Positions 63,500-64,000 of a DNA stretch of 64,000 nt are shown here, one piece after another. The notes beneath the pieces were generated by a model that had not been told where the DNA came from, did no database searches, and saw only the letters and a program-made list of their open reading frames with translations. Position 1 is the first letter of the stretch, and the number at the start of each line of letters is the position of its first letter. Source of the DNA: PALSA-612 sp963765295 (GTDB lineage Bacteria > Actinomycetota > Thermoleophilia > Gaiellales > Gaiellaceae); the NCBI GenBank assembly GCA_963765295.1, contig CAVXVO010000005.1:1426001-1490000 (forward strand). Direction: 5' to 3'. The translations under genes were made by a program, and so were the position numbers.

Positions 63500-64000
63500 A
63501 TGAGCAAGAGAGCAGGTCGCCTCGGGGGAGCAATCTCGCTACTCGGGCTCGCCACACTCGTCGCCGCAGGCCTCGCGACGGCCGGTTCGCCGCCGGCGCC
63601 GATCGGCCCGGCCAAGCCGGGCAAGATCCAGCGCATCGGGCAGAGCGATCCGAGAACCGCCGCGCCGGTCGGCAAGGTCCATGCGATCGGGTACCGGCTC
63701 ACGGCGAAGCTGGCTCCGTCGAGCAGCTCGTCGACCGCGACCGGCCAGTGGGACGGCGTCCTCGTCCACACGATCGGCACCGTCAAGGCAGGCGCGATGC
63801 CCTCGATCCCGGGCTGCACCGTCACCGCGCCGAAGGCCGGCGGTCCAGGACAGGGACCGCCACGCGCGAGCGGGATCCCGCACAAGATCAAGTGCGGCGG
63901 TCCCGTGCCGCCGTTCGCCGTGCCGGGTAACGGGCAGCACTGGATCCTCGGCTGGAAGCTGACCTACTCGAGCCTCTCGAGCACGGTCAGCGGCGCCGAC
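63500..64000 (+). CDS. Secreted protein of unknown function (3' end outside the window)
   Basis: The open frame runs from ATG 63500 past the window end. GGAGGTGGAGGA just before the start is a strong ribosome site, and TATAAA at 63450 a likely -10 box. A signal peptide (SLLGLATLVAAGLATAG) is followed by PIGPAKPGKIQRIGQSD and a beta-rich domain with two spaced Cys (PGCTVTA and IKCGGP). Function unknown. It follows the protease pair but has its own promoter. Confidence 0.7.
   Translation, partial: MSKRAGRLGGAISLLGLATLVAAGLATAGSPPAPIGPAKPGKIQRIGQSDPRTAAPVGKVHAIGYRLTAKLAPSSSSSTATGQWDGVLVHTIGTVKAGAMPSIPGCTVTAPKAGGPGQGPPRASGIPHKIKCGGPVPPFAVPGNGQHWILGWKLTYSSLSSTVSGAD

Overview
The window is GC-rich, gene-dense chromosomal DNA with many stop/start overlaps of the ATGA and GTGA type, frequent GTG starts and actinobacterial gene content. 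A deep actinobacterial lineage such as Thermoleophilia is my best guess, inferred from composition and gene content rather than from a marker gene. No rRNA, tRNA, CRISPR array or transposase was seen.

Layout. 1-7.4 kb: a broken copper-resistance copCD-like gene, a membrane-anchored partner, three modular secreted proteins that share domains, and a GT39-like membrane glycosyltransferase. 7.4-8.1 kb: a secreted intradiol-dioxygenase-like protein. 8.1-11.1 kb: a probable genomic island of different composition (an MFS transporter with a cyclic-nucleotide-binding domain, and a P-loop kinase) inserted between a truncated VOC gene tail and an intact VOC gene. 11.1-13.6 kb: VOC enzyme / PadR regulator / secreted hydrolase around a clear PadR-type operator. 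13.6-18.9 kb: a MoxR-DUF58-VWA-TPR-VWA (Bat-type) operon. 18.9-26.8 kb: a lactonase-like protein and a polyphosphate locus (MutT1-like Nudix-phosphatase, CYTH-CHAD, PPK1, Ppx). 26.9-31.4 kb: DUF202, rhodanese, a DszB-like sulfinate desulfinase, an acetyltransferase and two EamA exporters. 31.5-41.8 kb: purine synthesis (purL, purF, purM, purN, purH), with a giant adenylate cyclase/ATPase/TPR protein and a CtaG-like protein in the middle. 41.8-48.4 kb: an acidic MshEN-domain protein, cystathionine beta-synthase, metallophosphoesterase, lipoprotein, GST, SRPBCC-like protein, ion transporter and MarR. 48.4-50.5 kb: two tandem YcaQ/AlkZ-like glycosylases, the second badly frameshifted. 50.5-58 kb: metB-like enzyme, methyltransferase, MBL enzyme, Grx-BolA pair, and a sulfate ABC operon beside an Rrf2 regulator. 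58-60 kb: a small protein, alpha/beta hydrolase and CDF cation exporter. 60.1-64 kb: a divergent FtsH-like protease with a membrane partner, then a secreted protein cut by the window end.

Themes. Sulfur metabolism recurs (desulfinase plus rhodanese, transsulfuration, sulfate uptake, Cys-free Rrf2). Many genes start 6-7 bases after a TANNNT box, the pattern of leaderless transcription. Four genes seem to lack ATG/GTG/TTG at their conserved N-terminus and carry CTG there instead. About a dozen genes have frameshifts although the protein signal continues in another frame; this looks more like uncorrected sequencing indels than biology, except perhaps where the damage is concentrated (49.5-50.5 kb).
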